Below are positions 53,108 through 62,430 of a stretch of 64,000 bases of DNA, one piece after another. The stretch lies in the NCBI GenBank assembly GCA_039819665.1, contig JBCBRM010000006.1, positions 137,238 to 201,237 on the forward strand, written 5' to 3'. The position numbers were made by a program, and so were the translations under genes. Numbering within the stretch: the stretch's first letter is position 1; every line of letters begins with the position of its first letter. The notes under the pieces were generated by a model. That model did not search any database and was not told where the DNA came from. It saw only the letters and a program-made list of their open reading frames with translations. Source of the stretch: JAWPMV01 sp039819665 (GTDB lineage Bacteria > Bacteroidota > Bacteroidia > J057).

Positions 53108-54589
53108 ATGACTATTACTACATCTAACCGAGTCTTAGGTCTCCTTTTGATTCTGGGACTTTTATTTTCTTGCAAGGAAACAGAATCCCATCTAAGCAAG
53201 CGGGCAAAAGAATTTGAACTGGACACCCCCTATGTCCCTCCTCCGGGAGATGCTTTATCCCATCATGCCTCCGGTTTTGCCAAAATTCTTTGCTCAGCCG
53301 TATTCATTACCGGATTAGATTTTGATTTCGCTGCAGAACATATCGGATATTTTACCGCTCCTTATGAGGAAAGGGTAAAGTTGACTAAGAGGAGTTTGAA
53401 CGAAGAGGAGAAATCTGTTACGGTTGAATTGCCTAATGGAGTAAAAAGAAAAGCGATATATGTAGGAGATCAGGGCTGTATCTGCCTCGCAGAAGGGGAA
53501 GATCAATTACATTATCAACCTAAAAAAATTAGTTCGATGCTCCCCCCTGCAGATAGCTTGGCCTGGCCCCTGGGAGACATTATAGAAGAAAGGGCTTTAG
53601 CCGAGGAATTGGACGCCGAAAAAATAAAAGCTGCCGAAGCTGCTGCCTTTGCAACTCCTGAGGGTCTTACGGCTGCTTTCGTAGTAAGTTGGAAAGGGAA
53701 AATTATAGCGGAAAGGTATCGCGAAGGATTGGATATGTATACACAGCTGGAGAGTTGGTCTATGGGGAAAAGCCTAACAGCTACCCTCATGGGCACCCTT
53801 ATCCAAAATGGTGTTTACGAATTGAATCAGAAGGCTCCTATCCCGGAATGGCAAGATGGGAATGACCCTCGTGCAGAAATTCGAATTTCAGATATCCTTC
53901 GTATGTCAAGTGGACTGCGGTTCAGGGCTCCCCAGGATCCTGATTTTGATCCAGACATGGGATATCCGGATCATCTATATGTTTATACAGGCGGAGTAAA
54001 TTCCTTTCACTTTGCGGCTACTCGCCCCCAGCAATGGCCTCCCAACACTATCGGCCGATATAGAAATTCCGATCCGGTTTTAACCAATTACCTGGTAAGA
54101 CTGGGAGTAGAAGGCATGGGCGAAGATTATCTTTCCTATCCCCAAAGGGCTTTATTTGATAAAATCGGGGTGAGGCATATGGTAATGGAAACAGATCCCT
54201 ATGGAAACTTTTTGCTACAGGGATATGAATTTGGAACTGCTCGGGACTGGAATCGTCTGGGCATGCTGTATTTGCAAGATGGGGTTTGGAATGGAGAGCG
54301 AATTTTACCAGAGGGTTTTGTGGAATTTGTTAGTACGCTGGCACCTACCTGGAAAGCAGACCAAAGACCTATATACGGAGGCTTTTTCTGGATCAATGGA
54401 GAAGGTGAATTTGCCGTACCTAAAGATGCCTATTTTATGGCCGGAGCAGGAGGACAGTTTACCATCATCATTCCTTCCCACGATTTAGTAGTCGTAAAAC
54501 TGAGTCATTATAGTGGAAGTGCAAAAAGTGGTAAAGACCTCAATGAGGCCTTGAAATTATTGATGGAAGCTGTTCCTGCAAAAAAATAG
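53108..54589 (+). CDS. serine hydrolase of the beta-lactamase/transpeptidase family (class C-like), lipoprotein
   Basis: 493 residues. The signal LLILGLLFSC predicts lipidation. An N-terminal region of about 150 residues (rich in Cys and aromatic residues, e.g. KILCSAVFITGLDFDFAAEHIGYFTAPYEERV) precedes the beta-lactamase domain. The latter has SxxK at Ser218-Lys221 (SMGK) and YxN at Tyr318-Asn320 (YRN), but the KTG triad is not clear. Activity could be esterase, amidase or peptidase. Convergent with a sulfatase gene, whose 3' end is 1 bp away. Confidence 0.85.
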   Translation: MTITTSNRVLGLLLILGLLFSCKETESHLSKRAKEFELDTPYVPPPGDALSHHASGFAKILCSAVFITGLDFDFAAEHIGYFTAPYEERVKLTKRSLNEEEKSVTVELPNGVKRKAIYVGDQGCICLAEGEDQLHYQPKKISSMLPPADSLAWPLGDIIEERALAEELDAEKIKAAEAAAFATPEGLTAAFVVSWKGKIIAERYREGLDMYTQLESWSMGKSLTATLMGTLIQNGVYELNQKAPIPEWQDGNDPRAEIRISDILRMSSGLRFRAPQDPDFDPDMGYPDHLYVYTGGVNSFHFAATRPQQWPPNTIGRYRNSDPVLTNYLVRLGVEGMGEDYLSYPQRALFDKIGVRHMVMETDPYGNFLLQGYEFGTARDWNRLGMLYLQDGVWNGERILPEGFVEFVSTLAPTWKADQRPIYGGFFWINGEGEFAVPKDAYFMAGAGGQFTIIIPSHDLVVVKLSHYSGSAKSGKDLNEALKLLMEAVPAKK

Positions 54590-54590
54590 C

Positions 54591-56123
54591 CTATATAAAC
54601 TCATCAGGATAAGGAACCTGAATGCCTGTACTTTTGAGTGTGGGCATCTGTGCTTCACTTTCTCTCAAATAATTAGCCAACTCTATGGCCAAATCTTCAA
54701 AGATCTCCGGATTTGAATCAAAAAGGTTTTGACTTTCCCCTATATCCTCCCTGATATTGAAGAGTTCAAAACGCTGATCCAAATGATAATAAATGAGTTT
54801 AAAGTCGCCTTTTCGAATAGAAGAAAAAGCACCTATCCCCGGACCACCAGGTCCCCACTCATTGGGATAATGCCAGAAAAGGGCTCTATCCTGTTTAGCG
54901 GTAGAGGGAGACTCCAGCTCTGAAAGAAAACTTTGTCCATCTATTTCCTGCAAACTTTGATGCTCCATAATCCCAGCCATCTCTAATATAGTAGGATAAA
55001 AGTCTTCTATAATCAGGTAATTGGGGTTCACTGATGCTGCTTGAACTTTACCCGGCCACTTCACGATCATGGGTTCCCGTATGCCTCCTTCATGACTAGA
55101 ACCTTTTCCACTAGATAAAGGACGGTTGTGAATATGCTTCTCCCCGGCCCTTGTATGCGCACTAAGGCCTCCATTATCTGACATAAATAGAATGATGGTT
55201 TCTTCAGAAACTTCCCTTTCCTCCAACAAATCCATCAAATCACCCAAACTCTTGTCCATAGCTTCTATCATTGAAGCATATTTCGCTTCTACTGTATCCA
55301 AACCTGCCTCATAGTATTTCTGCACAAATCTATTGTCTGGCATAATAGGCGTATGAATCCCATAAAGTGCCATATACAGAAAGAAAGGCTTCTGTTCATC
55401 CAGACTTTTTAAAATAGCTACTTTTGCTTCTCGGGTTAAAGCTTCTGTCAGAAAGATATCTTCTCCATGGTATTTTTCCAGCCCTGGAACCGGCCAGGGA
55501 GTGCCTTCAAACTTAGGAGTATTTCCAAAATTCTCTGTACCCAAATAGCTTTTAGGGGCTCCTGCGGCATGCCCGGCTATATTGACTTCAAAGCCTAAAT
55601 TCAGTGGATCTGAACCAGGCGTACCAATGGCTCCAAAATGGGCCTTGCCCGCATGTATGGTTCTATAGCCATGATCTTTGAGGATTTGGGGGAAGGGGGT
55701 AACATGTATTGCATGGGCCGTATTGGTATCAGGACTTAGGCCATTGACATTCCAGAAAGGGAACTCCAATTCTTTATGATTGCTTTCCATGGGTTGAATC
55801 TTGTCCGGCCTTAACGTCCAGTTAGTAACTCTGTGTCTGGCGGCGTTCATACCGGACAGTAGGCTGACTCGGGTTGGAGAACAAACCGGAGTGGAGTATG
55901 CCTGGGTAAACTTCATTCCTTCCCTAGCCAGCCGTTCCATATTAGGAGTATGGTAGCGCTTGTTGAATGGCGTTTCTTCTTTCCAAAATGGAACCGAAGT
56001 ATCCTGCCAACCCATGTCATCGACAAAGAAAAGGATGATGTTGGGGGAAGAGGATTTTTCAGTCTCCCTTTCTTGGCAGGAAAAAAGAAGGATAGGTAGC
56101 AGTAGTAGTAATAAGCGATTCAT
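54591..56123 (-). CDS. sulfatase (type I, formylglycine-dependent), lipoprotein
   Basis: 510 residues. Signal ends at ILLFSC (Cys16). Metal Asp pair FFVDDMGW and active-site Cys81 in PVCSPTRVSLLSG are canonical CxPxR. Other features are AGKAHFGAIGTPGSDPLNLGF and FMSDNGGLSAHTRAGEKHIHNRPLSSGKGSSHEGGIREP. Arylsulfatase A-like clade. It lies downstream of the nested inverted repeat at 56389-56447 and convergent with the serine hydrolase. Substrate unknown. Confidence 0.93.
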   Translation of the reverse strand: MNRLLLLLLPILLFSCQERETEKSSSPNIILFFVDDMGWQDTSVPFWKEETPFNKRYHTPNMERLAREGMKFTQAYSTPVCSPTRVSLLSGMNAARHRVTNWTLRPDKIQPMESNHKELEFPFWNVNGLSPDTNTAHAIHVTPFPQILKDHGYRTIHAGKAHFGAIGTPGSDPLNLGFEVNIAGHAAGAPKSYLGTENFGNTPKFEGTPWPVPGLEKYHGEDIFLTEALTREAKVAILKSLDEQKPFFLYMALYGIHTPIMPDNRFVQKYYEAGLDTVEAKYASMIEAMDKSLGDLMDLLEEREVSEETIILFMSDNGGLSAHTRAGEKHIHNRPLSSGKGSSHEGGIREPMIVKWPGKVQAASVNPNYLIIEDFYPTILEMAGIMEHQSLQEIDGQSFLSELESPSTAKQDRALFWHYPNEWGPGGPGIGAFSSIRKGDFKLIYYHLDQRFELFNIREDIGESQNLFDSNPEIFEDLAIELANYLRESEAQMPTLKSTGIQVPYPDEFI

Positions 56124-56222
56124 AGCTAGAGGATAAATACATCCTTAATTTCAACAATTATTTTGAATCGGAAAGCTTGTTCTGAGATATACTGGCTATC
56201 TGGGGTATAGTATAAGCTAGGG

Positions 56223-56250
56223 AACCCGGCTCTTGAGTTAAAGCCGGGTT
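56223..56250. terminator. perfect hairpin in the gap upstream of the sulfatase
   Basis: AACCCGGCT (56223-56231) and AGCCGGGTT (56242-56250) form a 9-bp stem with a 10-nt loop. No T-run follows on either strand. It may act in the 5' leader of the sulfatase transcript or as part of termination of the preceding gene. Confidence 0.45.
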
Positions 56251-56388
56251 GACAATTTCTCTAAAATAGTAAGTATTGTTTATCACCACGAGCAAAGTCG
56301 AAAGGTCTAAGTCCTCTTTTTTAAGAACGGAAATTGAGGCCCCTCTGCATAGTCGGGAAGACAAATGTTTTTTGTGTTTGAATTTGAT

Positions 56389-56447
56389 ACTTGCACTTGA
56401 ACTTTTGTGGGATTGAATCCCAGATCAAAGGAAGTTCAAGTGCAAGT
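56389..56447. repeat. nested 16-bp inverted repeat with inner hairpin
   Basis: ACTTGCACTTGAACTT (56389-56404) is perfectly complementary to AAGTTCAAGTGCAAGT (56432-56447). Inside the loop, TGGGATT (56408-56414) and AATCCCA (56416-56422) form a second perfect stem. It lies 20 bp past the DUF1080 stop in the 344-bp gap before the sulfatase. No following T-run on the minus strand, so a plain Rho-independent terminator is doubtful; it could be a REP-like or small mobile palindrome. The rest of the gap holds the 56223-56250 hairpin and no recognised gene. Confidence 0.7.
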
Positions 56448-56467
56448 TTCAAAAGCAAGTGCATGGC

Positions 56468-57313
56468 TTAAAGCTCCCGCACCCAAATATTTCTGAATCG
56501 CACCTTATCCCCATGATCTTGTAGCAATAAAGGCAGCTTATTATCATGAGCTGTGTAATATGGTTTACCTAAATAAACGCAGGGACCTTCCAATTGGAAG
56601 TTGTTCTGGATCAGGACGCCATTATGGAAAACCGTGATAGTCGCCGGACGAATCAATTCATTTTCATCGTCGAAACGAGGTGCATTAAATACAATGTCAT
56701 AGGATTGCCATTCACCCGGAGGACGAGAGGCATTTACCAAGGGAATGCTTTGCTTATATAAAGAGCCAGCCTGTCCATTGGGGTAGGTCATATTTTCGTA
56801 GGAATTCAGAACCTGAACTTCATAAAGTCCCATTAAAAAAACCCCGCTATTTCCATAACCCTGGTCTCCTTTTCCAGGCATTACGGGACTTAGCCACTCA
56901 ATATGTAATTGAATATCTCCAAAAGCCTGTTTTGTTTCAATGGCTCCTGAACCGGGTTTTACTTCCATGTAACCATCTTTCACCATCCATTTAGCATCAG
57001 AAAATGAAGGATTTTCTTTTTTTACTTTGATGATATCCTCCACATTATCCATCCGAGCTCCATAGCCATACTTTGGAGTATGCCAGCCAGAAAGATCAGA
57101 ACCATCAAACAACACAATGGCATCTGAGGGAGGCGGGACAGAAAAGGATGGTGCAGGAATAACTTTTGCTGGTACCGGCTCCCAAACTTCTGTAGATTTA
57201 AAGGCTTTGGTGCGGTTGACTTCTGCCCAATCAATGGGTGGTACTTCTTGAGCGAACCCCAGGGAAGGCATTAATAAAACGATCGATATTAGTAGCGGAA
57301 AAAGCTTATTCAT
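56468..57313 (-). CDS. DUF1080 family protein (3-keto-disaccharide hydrolase-like)
   Basis: 281 residues. Signal peptide about 1-21 (GFAQ). The concanavalin-like beta-sandwich of DUF1080 is seen in AIVLFDGSDLSGW, HIEWLSPVMPGKGDQGYGNSGVFLMGLYEVQVLNSYE, WQSYDIVFNAPRF and the C-terminal VRFRNIWVREL. DUF1080 members hydrolyse 3-keto-glycosides in partnership with Gfo/Idh oxidoreductases; several such oxidoreductases are in this window, though not adjacent. It lies between two sulfatase genes on the same strand. Confidence 0.9.
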   Translation of the reverse strand: MNKLFPLLISIVLLMPSLGFAQEVPPIDWAEVNRTKAFKSTEVWEPVPAKVIPAPSFSVPPPSDAIVLFDGSDLSGWHTPKYGYGARMDNVEDIIKVKKENPSFSDAKWMVKDGYMEVKPGSGAIETKQAFGDIQLHIEWLSPVMPGKGDQGYGNSGVFLMGLYEVQVLNSYENMTYPNGQAGSLYKQSIPLVNASRPPGEWQSYDIVFNAPRFDDENELIRPATITVFHNGVLIQNNFQLEGPCVYLGKPYYTAHDNKLPLLLQDHGDKVRFRNIWVREL

Positions 57314-57554
57314 ATGGAATTAATTAAATTTCATTAGGTTACAATTACGAGCTTAAATTGGTATGAGCTTTAGCAAATCATGTTGAAGCAAAACGGTAGT
57401 GAGGCCAATGAATATAAAGACTGAAATAGAAATGACTTTTACCCAGCTGGAAGCAAACACTAGATAAACTTTCGACTTTTCATTCAATTTGTGCCAAATT
57501 TCCAGTAGATTTTTTTCTCTGGATTCCTTTTTTGCATATCAGGATTTAATTCTA

Positions 57555-59126
57555 TTAATCTCTCAGCCCACTATCCCACCAGTTATTTTCCGGATCAAAG
57601 TCTTTGGATAGATAATCTTTTCTTCTTTGTTCTAATCTCGGTAAAAGTTCACGTACAATTTTCGACTGTCTTTCTCGCCACAATTTTTCATTAAACTGAG
57701 GGTCTTTTAGGGGAAAGTCGGCATTCACTTCTTGTAGCCAGCTCTCCATTTCTCCAGCCAGCTTTTCCAAAACTTCGGGATTAAGCTGAGCCACATCTTT
57801 ACTTTCCGTAGGATCTTCATTTAAATTATAAAGCTCCTTTACCCCATCCTCATAATAGTGAATCATCTTCCAATCTCCCGAACGAACGATGGTGGAAGGA
57901 TCTCCTCCCTGGTTTCCATAGTGAGGATAATGCCAGAAAAGGGATCTTTCCGTAATTTCATTACCCATTAAAATCGGAAGCAGACTTATCCCATCCATAT
58001 GTTGCTCGGGTAAAGATTTTGCTCCGACAAGGTCCAAAATGGTGGGATAGAAATCCATGCCTATGGCTGGGACGGAGGTTCTCGTTCCCTTATGACTTAA
58101 CCAGGGAACGGATATGAAATAGGGCTCACGAATCCCACCTTCCCACTGATAACCTTTCCCCCCTCGTAAAGGAAGATTGGACGTAGAATAAGCGTCTCCT
58201 GATGCCACTCCCCCATTATCAGAGGTAAATATCACGATGGTATTCTCATCAAGTCCCAGTTCCTTTAAGGTGTTCAAAACGATCCCAATCGCATCGTCCA
58301 TACTTTCCACCAAGCCTCCATAGACCGGATTATCCTGTCGCTGCCTAATGGGCAAACGCCTTTCCATTACAAAACCCTTATCAGCAATCCCCTGATTTTC
58401 TGCCCGATCGCGATATTTCTTCCATTTCTCCTCTGTCGTTTGGATAGGACCATGAACTGCATAAAAGGAAAGGAAGGCAAAGAAATTGGTATCCTTGTGA
58501 TTTCGGATGAAATCTGCGGTTTCCTCCCCTAGCCTAATGGGAAGACTTTCGCCTTCATATTTTGCCTCAAGATTAGGGTTTTCCCAGGGAGCATAAAAGC
58601 CTCCCATAGGACTTCCTTTTTCCCAACCTCCTTTATTGATATCAAAACCATGATCCGTTGGCCAACTTCCCTTTGAGCCTAGATGCCATTTACCTGCGAA
58701 AAAAGTTTTGTAACCTTCTTTTTTCATAGCTTCTGCCAGGCTTATATCTTCAAATGGAAGTTGATCTTTATTCGACGCTGGCAACAATTTATTGTGTCGA
58801 TTGAGGGTTCTCCACGCTTCCCCGGTCCTTGCTCCTATCCAATCTGTAATTCTCAGCCGGGCAGGAGCTTTTCCAGTCATGATAGCCGCACGAGATGGAC
58901 TACAAACCTGACATGCAGCATAGCCATTTTCAAAAATCATCCCGTGTAAGGCAATGGAATCGATATTAGGGGTATCATAGTAAGTACTCCCCATGACTCC
59001 GGAATCATGATATCCGTAGTCATCAGCCAGAATGAATAAAACATTGGGACGTGCTTTTTCTTCCTTTTCTTGCCGGCAGGATAAGAGGAAAAGGAGAGGT
59101 AGTAAAATGAGTAGCGTACGGTACAT
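57555..59126 (-). CDS. sulfatase (type I, formylglycine-dependent), lipoprotein
   Basis: 523 residues. Signal ends at FLLSC (Cys17). Metal Asp pair in FILADDYGYHDSG and the active-site Cys75 in CQVCSPSRAAIMTGKAPARLRITDW are canonical CxPxR. Other stretches are AGKWHLGSKGSWPTDHGFD and TSDNGGVASGDAYSTSNLPLRGGKGYQWEGG. Arylsulfatase-like. The upstream gap to DUF1569 is only 16 nt, so the two may be co-transcribed. A 241-bp gap to the DUF1080 gene holds nothing I recognise. Confidence 0.93.
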   Translation of the reverse strand: MYRTLLILLPLLFLLSCRQEKEEKARPNVLFILADDYGYHDSGVMGSTYYDTPNIDSIALHGMIFENGYAACQVCSPSRAAIMTGKAPARLRITDWIGARTGEAWRTLNRHNKLLPASNKDQLPFEDISLAEAMKKEGYKTFFAGKWHLGSKGSWPTDHGFDINKGGWEKGSPMGGFYAPWENPNLEAKYEGESLPIRLGEETADFIRNHKDTNFFAFLSFYAVHGPIQTTEEKWKKYRDRAENQGIADKGFVMERRLPIRQRQDNPVYGGLVESMDDAIGIVLNTLKELGLDENTIVIFTSDNGGVASGDAYSTSNLPLRGGKGYQWEGGIREPYFISVPWLSHKGTRTSVPAIGMDFYPTILDLVGAKSLPEQHMDGISLLPILMGNEITERSLFWHYPHYGNQGGDPSTIVRSGDWKMIHYYEDGVKELYNLNEDPTESKDVAQLNPEVLEKLAGEMESWLQEVNADFPLKDPQFNEKLWRERQSKIVRELLPRLEQRRKDYLSKDFDPENNWWDSGLRD

Positions 59127-59142
59127 GTGAGCAGGATTTTAT

Positions 59143-59613
59143 CTAGGAAAATTGATCGATGAGTTTGAATTGCCAAAGATGATATCGCCAGTGTTGACTA
59201 AAGAAAAGCTCTACTTTCTCAAAAGGAAGTTCCCCCATGAAGGAATTATAGACCATAAAGTCTGGATTTGCCTCGAAATGCTCATAGAATTTTTGAGTGA
59301 GTGAAACGACTTCTGCGACAGCAGCTTCCAGGTTTTCAAATTTCAGTTCAGGGAGATCCGCTTTGGTTTTATCGCTAGGTCTATGCTTCATCGGCACCCC
59401 ATTATCAATAAACTTTTGAAAGCCTTTTTGCTTTTCAGTGAGAGGACTCACAGGTTCGCCAAGGCGATGATACATATATTTGCCATCATTGAGGATATGC
59501 TCCACCATGTGTTGAGCAGTCATGAGTCCAAAACGTGGCTCAGTATCAGGATCGAGACTTGAAAGAAGAGATGGCACTTCTTCCAACATAAATTTTCTTC
59601 TATCTATAGTCAT
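59143..59613 (-). CDS. DUF1569 domain protein (DinB-like helical bundle)
   Basis: 156 residues. LMTAQHMVEHILNDGKYMY has the His-rich first helix of DinB/DUF1569 four-helix bundles, and FFSQHWRYHLWQFKLIDQF ends the bundle. Metal-binding is likely, since these proteins often hold a metal by three His. Function unknown. It lies 16 nt upstream of the sulfatase on the same strand. Confidence 0.83.
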   Translation of the reverse strand: MTIDRRKFMLEEVPSLLSSLDPDTEPRFGLMTAQHMVEHILNDGKYMYHRLGEPVSPLTEKQKGFQKFIDNGVPMKHRPSDKTKADLPELKFENLEAAVAEVVSLTQKFYEHFEANPDFMVYNSFMGELPFEKVELFFSQHWRYHLWQFKLIDQFS

Positions 59614-59719
59614 GTGATCAAAATAGGAATTATTTGGGAAAGGGCGGTTTGAGGAGTTTGAGAATAATACAGAATATGGATTGTAGGGTTAAGAACTAGG
59701 TGATAATGCCTAGCTTAAA

Positions 59720-60625
59720 TTATTTAGCATCTTCCATCATAAATTCATAAATCCGTTTAGAAACCTGTGCCAGCGTCTCAGTCCCCTTGTCAAAATCCTT
59801 CAGATTTTTTGAGAGCAATACCAGTACATAATTTCTGCCATCAGGGAGAAAGACAATACCGGAATCATGATGTAAAGCAGTAATACTTCCGGTTTTATGA
59901 GCCACTTTGACCTCTTTCGGTAAATGAACAGGGATGATGTCATTGAATTTCTGATCAAGAAGTGTTTCGATCATTTCTGAAGAAGCTTGCTGATCTACGG
60001 TTTCTCCTTTTGCCATTTTCTTAAATATGATCATCAGATCTTTGGCCGTAGTCGAATTGCTCAGTCCAGCCCGATAGGCCTTGATATCCTCCACCCCTCT
60101 CAGAACCTCGGTATCCATCGCTCCCAGCTCCCGCATACTTTGGGTAACTTCCCGCGCATCTACCAAATCAATCACAATATTAGTAGCCAGATTACTGCTC
60201 ACAATGATCATATCATACACCAGATCCCGAATACTTCTTTTTTCCCCAACTGCCTGATACAACTCATGCTCACTATCATCCTCCGAATTCAAACTGTAGA
60301 GGCTACTATCCACGATGCTGTAAAAAGTGTTTTTTACTTCCAGAGAATCATCCAGCTTGAATAATCCTGCTTTCGCCTGCTTATACACTTCTATCATCAC
60401 AGGGGTTTTCATTGTACTTGCCGCATGAAATTTTTCTTCTGCATCTATAAGAAGTTCGGCTTCTGAGTTCAGATCCCTAAAGGCCAGTGCAAAATCTCCT
60501 CCTCCTTTTGCAAACTCTTCCCTGATTTCTCCTTCTAACTTTTGGAGGGGATCGGGAACTTCGCAGGAAAAAATAAAAACTGATAAAGCAAAGAGAATTA
60601 GTAGTTTGGTAGTCTTTTTCATCAA
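59720..60625 (-). CDS. class A beta-lactamase-like serine hydrolase, lipoprotein
   Basis: 301 residues. Signal ends at VFIFSC (Cys21). SxxK is Ser70-Lys73 (STMK), SxN is SSN at 143-145, and KTG is 244-246 (HKTGSI). The class A omega-loop Glu (RxExxLN) is not clearly present: the region reads RAGLSNSTTAKDL. So it may be a beta-lactamase-related esterase or penicillin-interacting hydrolase rather than a true beta-lactamase. Divergent from the M14 carboxypeptidase. Confidence 0.86.
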   Translation of the reverse strand: MMKKTTKLLILFALSVFIFSCEVPDPLQKLEGEIREEFAKGGGDFALAFRDLNSEAELLIDAEEKFHAASTMKTPVMIEVYKQAKAGLFKLDDSLEVKNTFYSIVDSSLYSLNSEDDSEHELYQAVGEKRSIRDLVYDMIIVSSNLATNIVIDLVDAREVTQSMRELGAMDTEVLRGVEDIKAYRAGLSNSTTAKDLMIIFKKMAKGETVDQQASSEMIETLLDQKFNDIIPVHLPKEVKVAHKTGSITALHHDSGIVFLPDGRNYVLVLLSKNLKDFDKGTETLAQVSKRIYEFMMEDAK

Positions 60626-60705
60626 ATATGTCGGTTTGGTTTGCGAAAGCTTCCTTCCGGAATTACAATTACGAAAATAAACGGTTTTCCCCTTAATTTG
60701 TCCTC

Positions 60706-62187
60706 ATGCGCACTACTATTACTATTTCTATCTTATTTATTTTCTCATTTTCACTTATGGCCCAGGACATGTCCGCTCCTTTTCATGAGCGCCTTTCTGA
60801 ATCCTATGAGCAGGTTAAAGAAGCCAGTATAACCCATAGAAGGTTTAAGCATAAAGACCTTCAACCTCTTATAGAAAGACTGAAAACGGAGGAGGGATTT
60901 ACCGTAAAAAAGTTAGGAGAATCAGTCGAAGGAAGATCGATATCTATGGTTTCTATTGGAAGTGGAAAAACTTCGGTTTTGCTCTGGTCTCAAATGCATG
61001 GAAATGAACCTACAGCAAGCATGGCGATTATGGACATCTTCAATTTCTTTCGTCAGCAAGGTGATTTTGAAGATGTTAAAGCAAAACTAAAAAGGGACTT
61101 GACGCTGCACTTCATTCCTATGTTGAATCCTGATGGGGCCGAGCGTTATCAAAGGAGAAATGCCAATGGAGTTGACCTCAATAGGGATGCATTGAGGTTA
61201 CAGAACCCAGAATCTAAAATTCTCAAACACGTGAGAGACAGCCTGGATGCAGATTGGGGATTTAACCTTCATGATCAGGGGAAATATTATGCTGCCGGCC
61301 CTACAGAATATACGGCTTCGATCTCCGTTCTTGCTCCTGCTTTCAATTACAAAAAAGATGTTAATGCAGTTCGTGCCAATGCCATGCAGCTGATCGGCGT
61401 CATGCATGAGGTTTTACAAGCATATATTCCCAATCGCATTGGCCGCTATAATGATGACTTTGAACCCCGCGCTTTCGGAGATAATATTCAGAAATGGGGA
61501 ACCCGTACAATCCTTATTGAAAGCGGAGGTTATCCCAATGATCCGGAAAAACAGGTTCTGCGAAAAATGAACTATCTAATGATGATGGCCTCTTTTTTAT
61601 CCATTTCTGATGAATCTTATCAAGACATACCCCTGCGTATATATGAAAGCATCCCCTTTAATAGCTACAACCATCTTCATGACCTGATTTTGCGAAAAGT
61701 AGCTGTTCCCAAGGATGGGCGGACGTATACGCTGGATCTGGGGATTAGGCGCTTTGAAGTGGAATACGATAATAACTCTAAATATTTCCTTAGAAGTAGC
61801 ATTCAGGATATTGGTGATCTTTCTACCTCACATGCTTATGAAGAATTTGATGCAGAAGCTTATGAAGTTGAATTGGGAAAAAGTTATCCGAAATTGATCA
61901 AGAAAAAGAAGAAACTGAACAAATTAGATCCCATTCAGCTCCTAAAAGAGGGCTTTACGAGTATCAAGCTAAAAGAAAATATTGACCCCTGGATTATCGC
62001 AGCATTGCCCCTTCATATTTCAGGTCCCTTCAGCCAAAGGACTCCGATTGCTTTGGGACGTGAGCCGAGTATTTTATTCAAAAAGAGAGGGAAAATTGTA
62101 TATGCCCTTGTCAATGGCTTTCTCTGGAATTTGGAAAAGGATGAACAGGCGATTAGGGATTTGATGCAAGAACGATTGGGGATGTGA
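60706..62187 (+). CDS. M14 family zinc carboxypeptidase
   Basis: 493 residues. Signal peptide about 1-19 (SLMAQ). The zinc-binding HxxE is His98-Glu101 (MHGNEPT), the third His is His189 (NLHDQG) and the catalytic Glu is Glu272 (IESGGYPND). PMLNPDGAERYQRRNANGVDLNRD is the typical central block. The C-terminal about 180 residues are outside the core domain and unassigned. Periplasmic or surface peptide trimming is likely. Followed by a 243-bp gap with REP-like repeats. Confidence 0.9.
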   Translation: MRTTITISILFIFSFSLMAQDMSAPFHERLSESYEQVKEASITHRRFKHKDLQPLIERLKTEEGFTVKKLGESVEGRSISMVSIGSGKTSVLLWSQMHGNEPTASMAIMDIFNFFRQQGDFEDVKAKLKRDLTLHFIPMLNPDGAERYQRRNANGVDLNRDALRLQNPESKILKHVRDSLDADWGFNLHDQGKYYAAGPTEYTASISVLAPAFNYKKDVNAVRANAMQLIGVMHEVLQAYIPNRIGRYNDDFEPRAFGDNIQKWGTRTILIESGGYPNDPEKQVLRKMNYLMMMASFLSISDESYQDIPLRIYESIPFNSYNHLHDLILRKVAVPKDGRTYTLDLGIRRFEVEYDNNSKYFLRSSIQDIGDLSTSHAYEEFDAEAYEVELGKSYPKLIKKKKKLNKLDPIQLLKEGFTSIKLKENIDPWIIAALPLHISGPFSQRTPIALGREPSILFKKRGKIVYALVNGFLWNLEKDEQAIRDLMQERLGM

Positions 62188-62224
62188 TGCAATAAAAATT
62201 CACATAAAGACTGACCAAACAATG

Positions 62225-62330
62225 CTGCTATTGCGAGCTCCATTATAGAACTGAGAAATCTCCTTGGTTATGATTGACTGTTTGTGTCAAGGGGACTACT
62301 TCCTGCTTTCCAAGAATCGCAATGACAAGG
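62225..62330. repeat. REP-like inverted pair between M14 and MFS genes
   Basis: A forward CTGCTATTGCGAGC...AATCTCC arm (62225-62263) and an inverted GGGGACTACTTC...CGCAATGACAAGG arm (62291-62330) match the CTGTCATTGCGAG-N-GAAGCAATCCC repeat type, with divergence. Same family as 42485-42581. Confidence 0.6.
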
Positions 62331-62430
62331 GTTTTGCAAGCTACTCTTCGGATAAAATGTCAGAAGGCTGATGCGAAATTGGGCTTTTAGATTTGAAGCT
62401 GTATCTTATCAGAAACTACTCCTCTGAAGG

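Noticed and set aside
56158..56364. 68-residue minus-strand frame in the gap upstream of the sulfatase
   Set aside because: Runs through the 56223-56250 hairpin, has no family motif and is shorter than expected by its context; likely chance.
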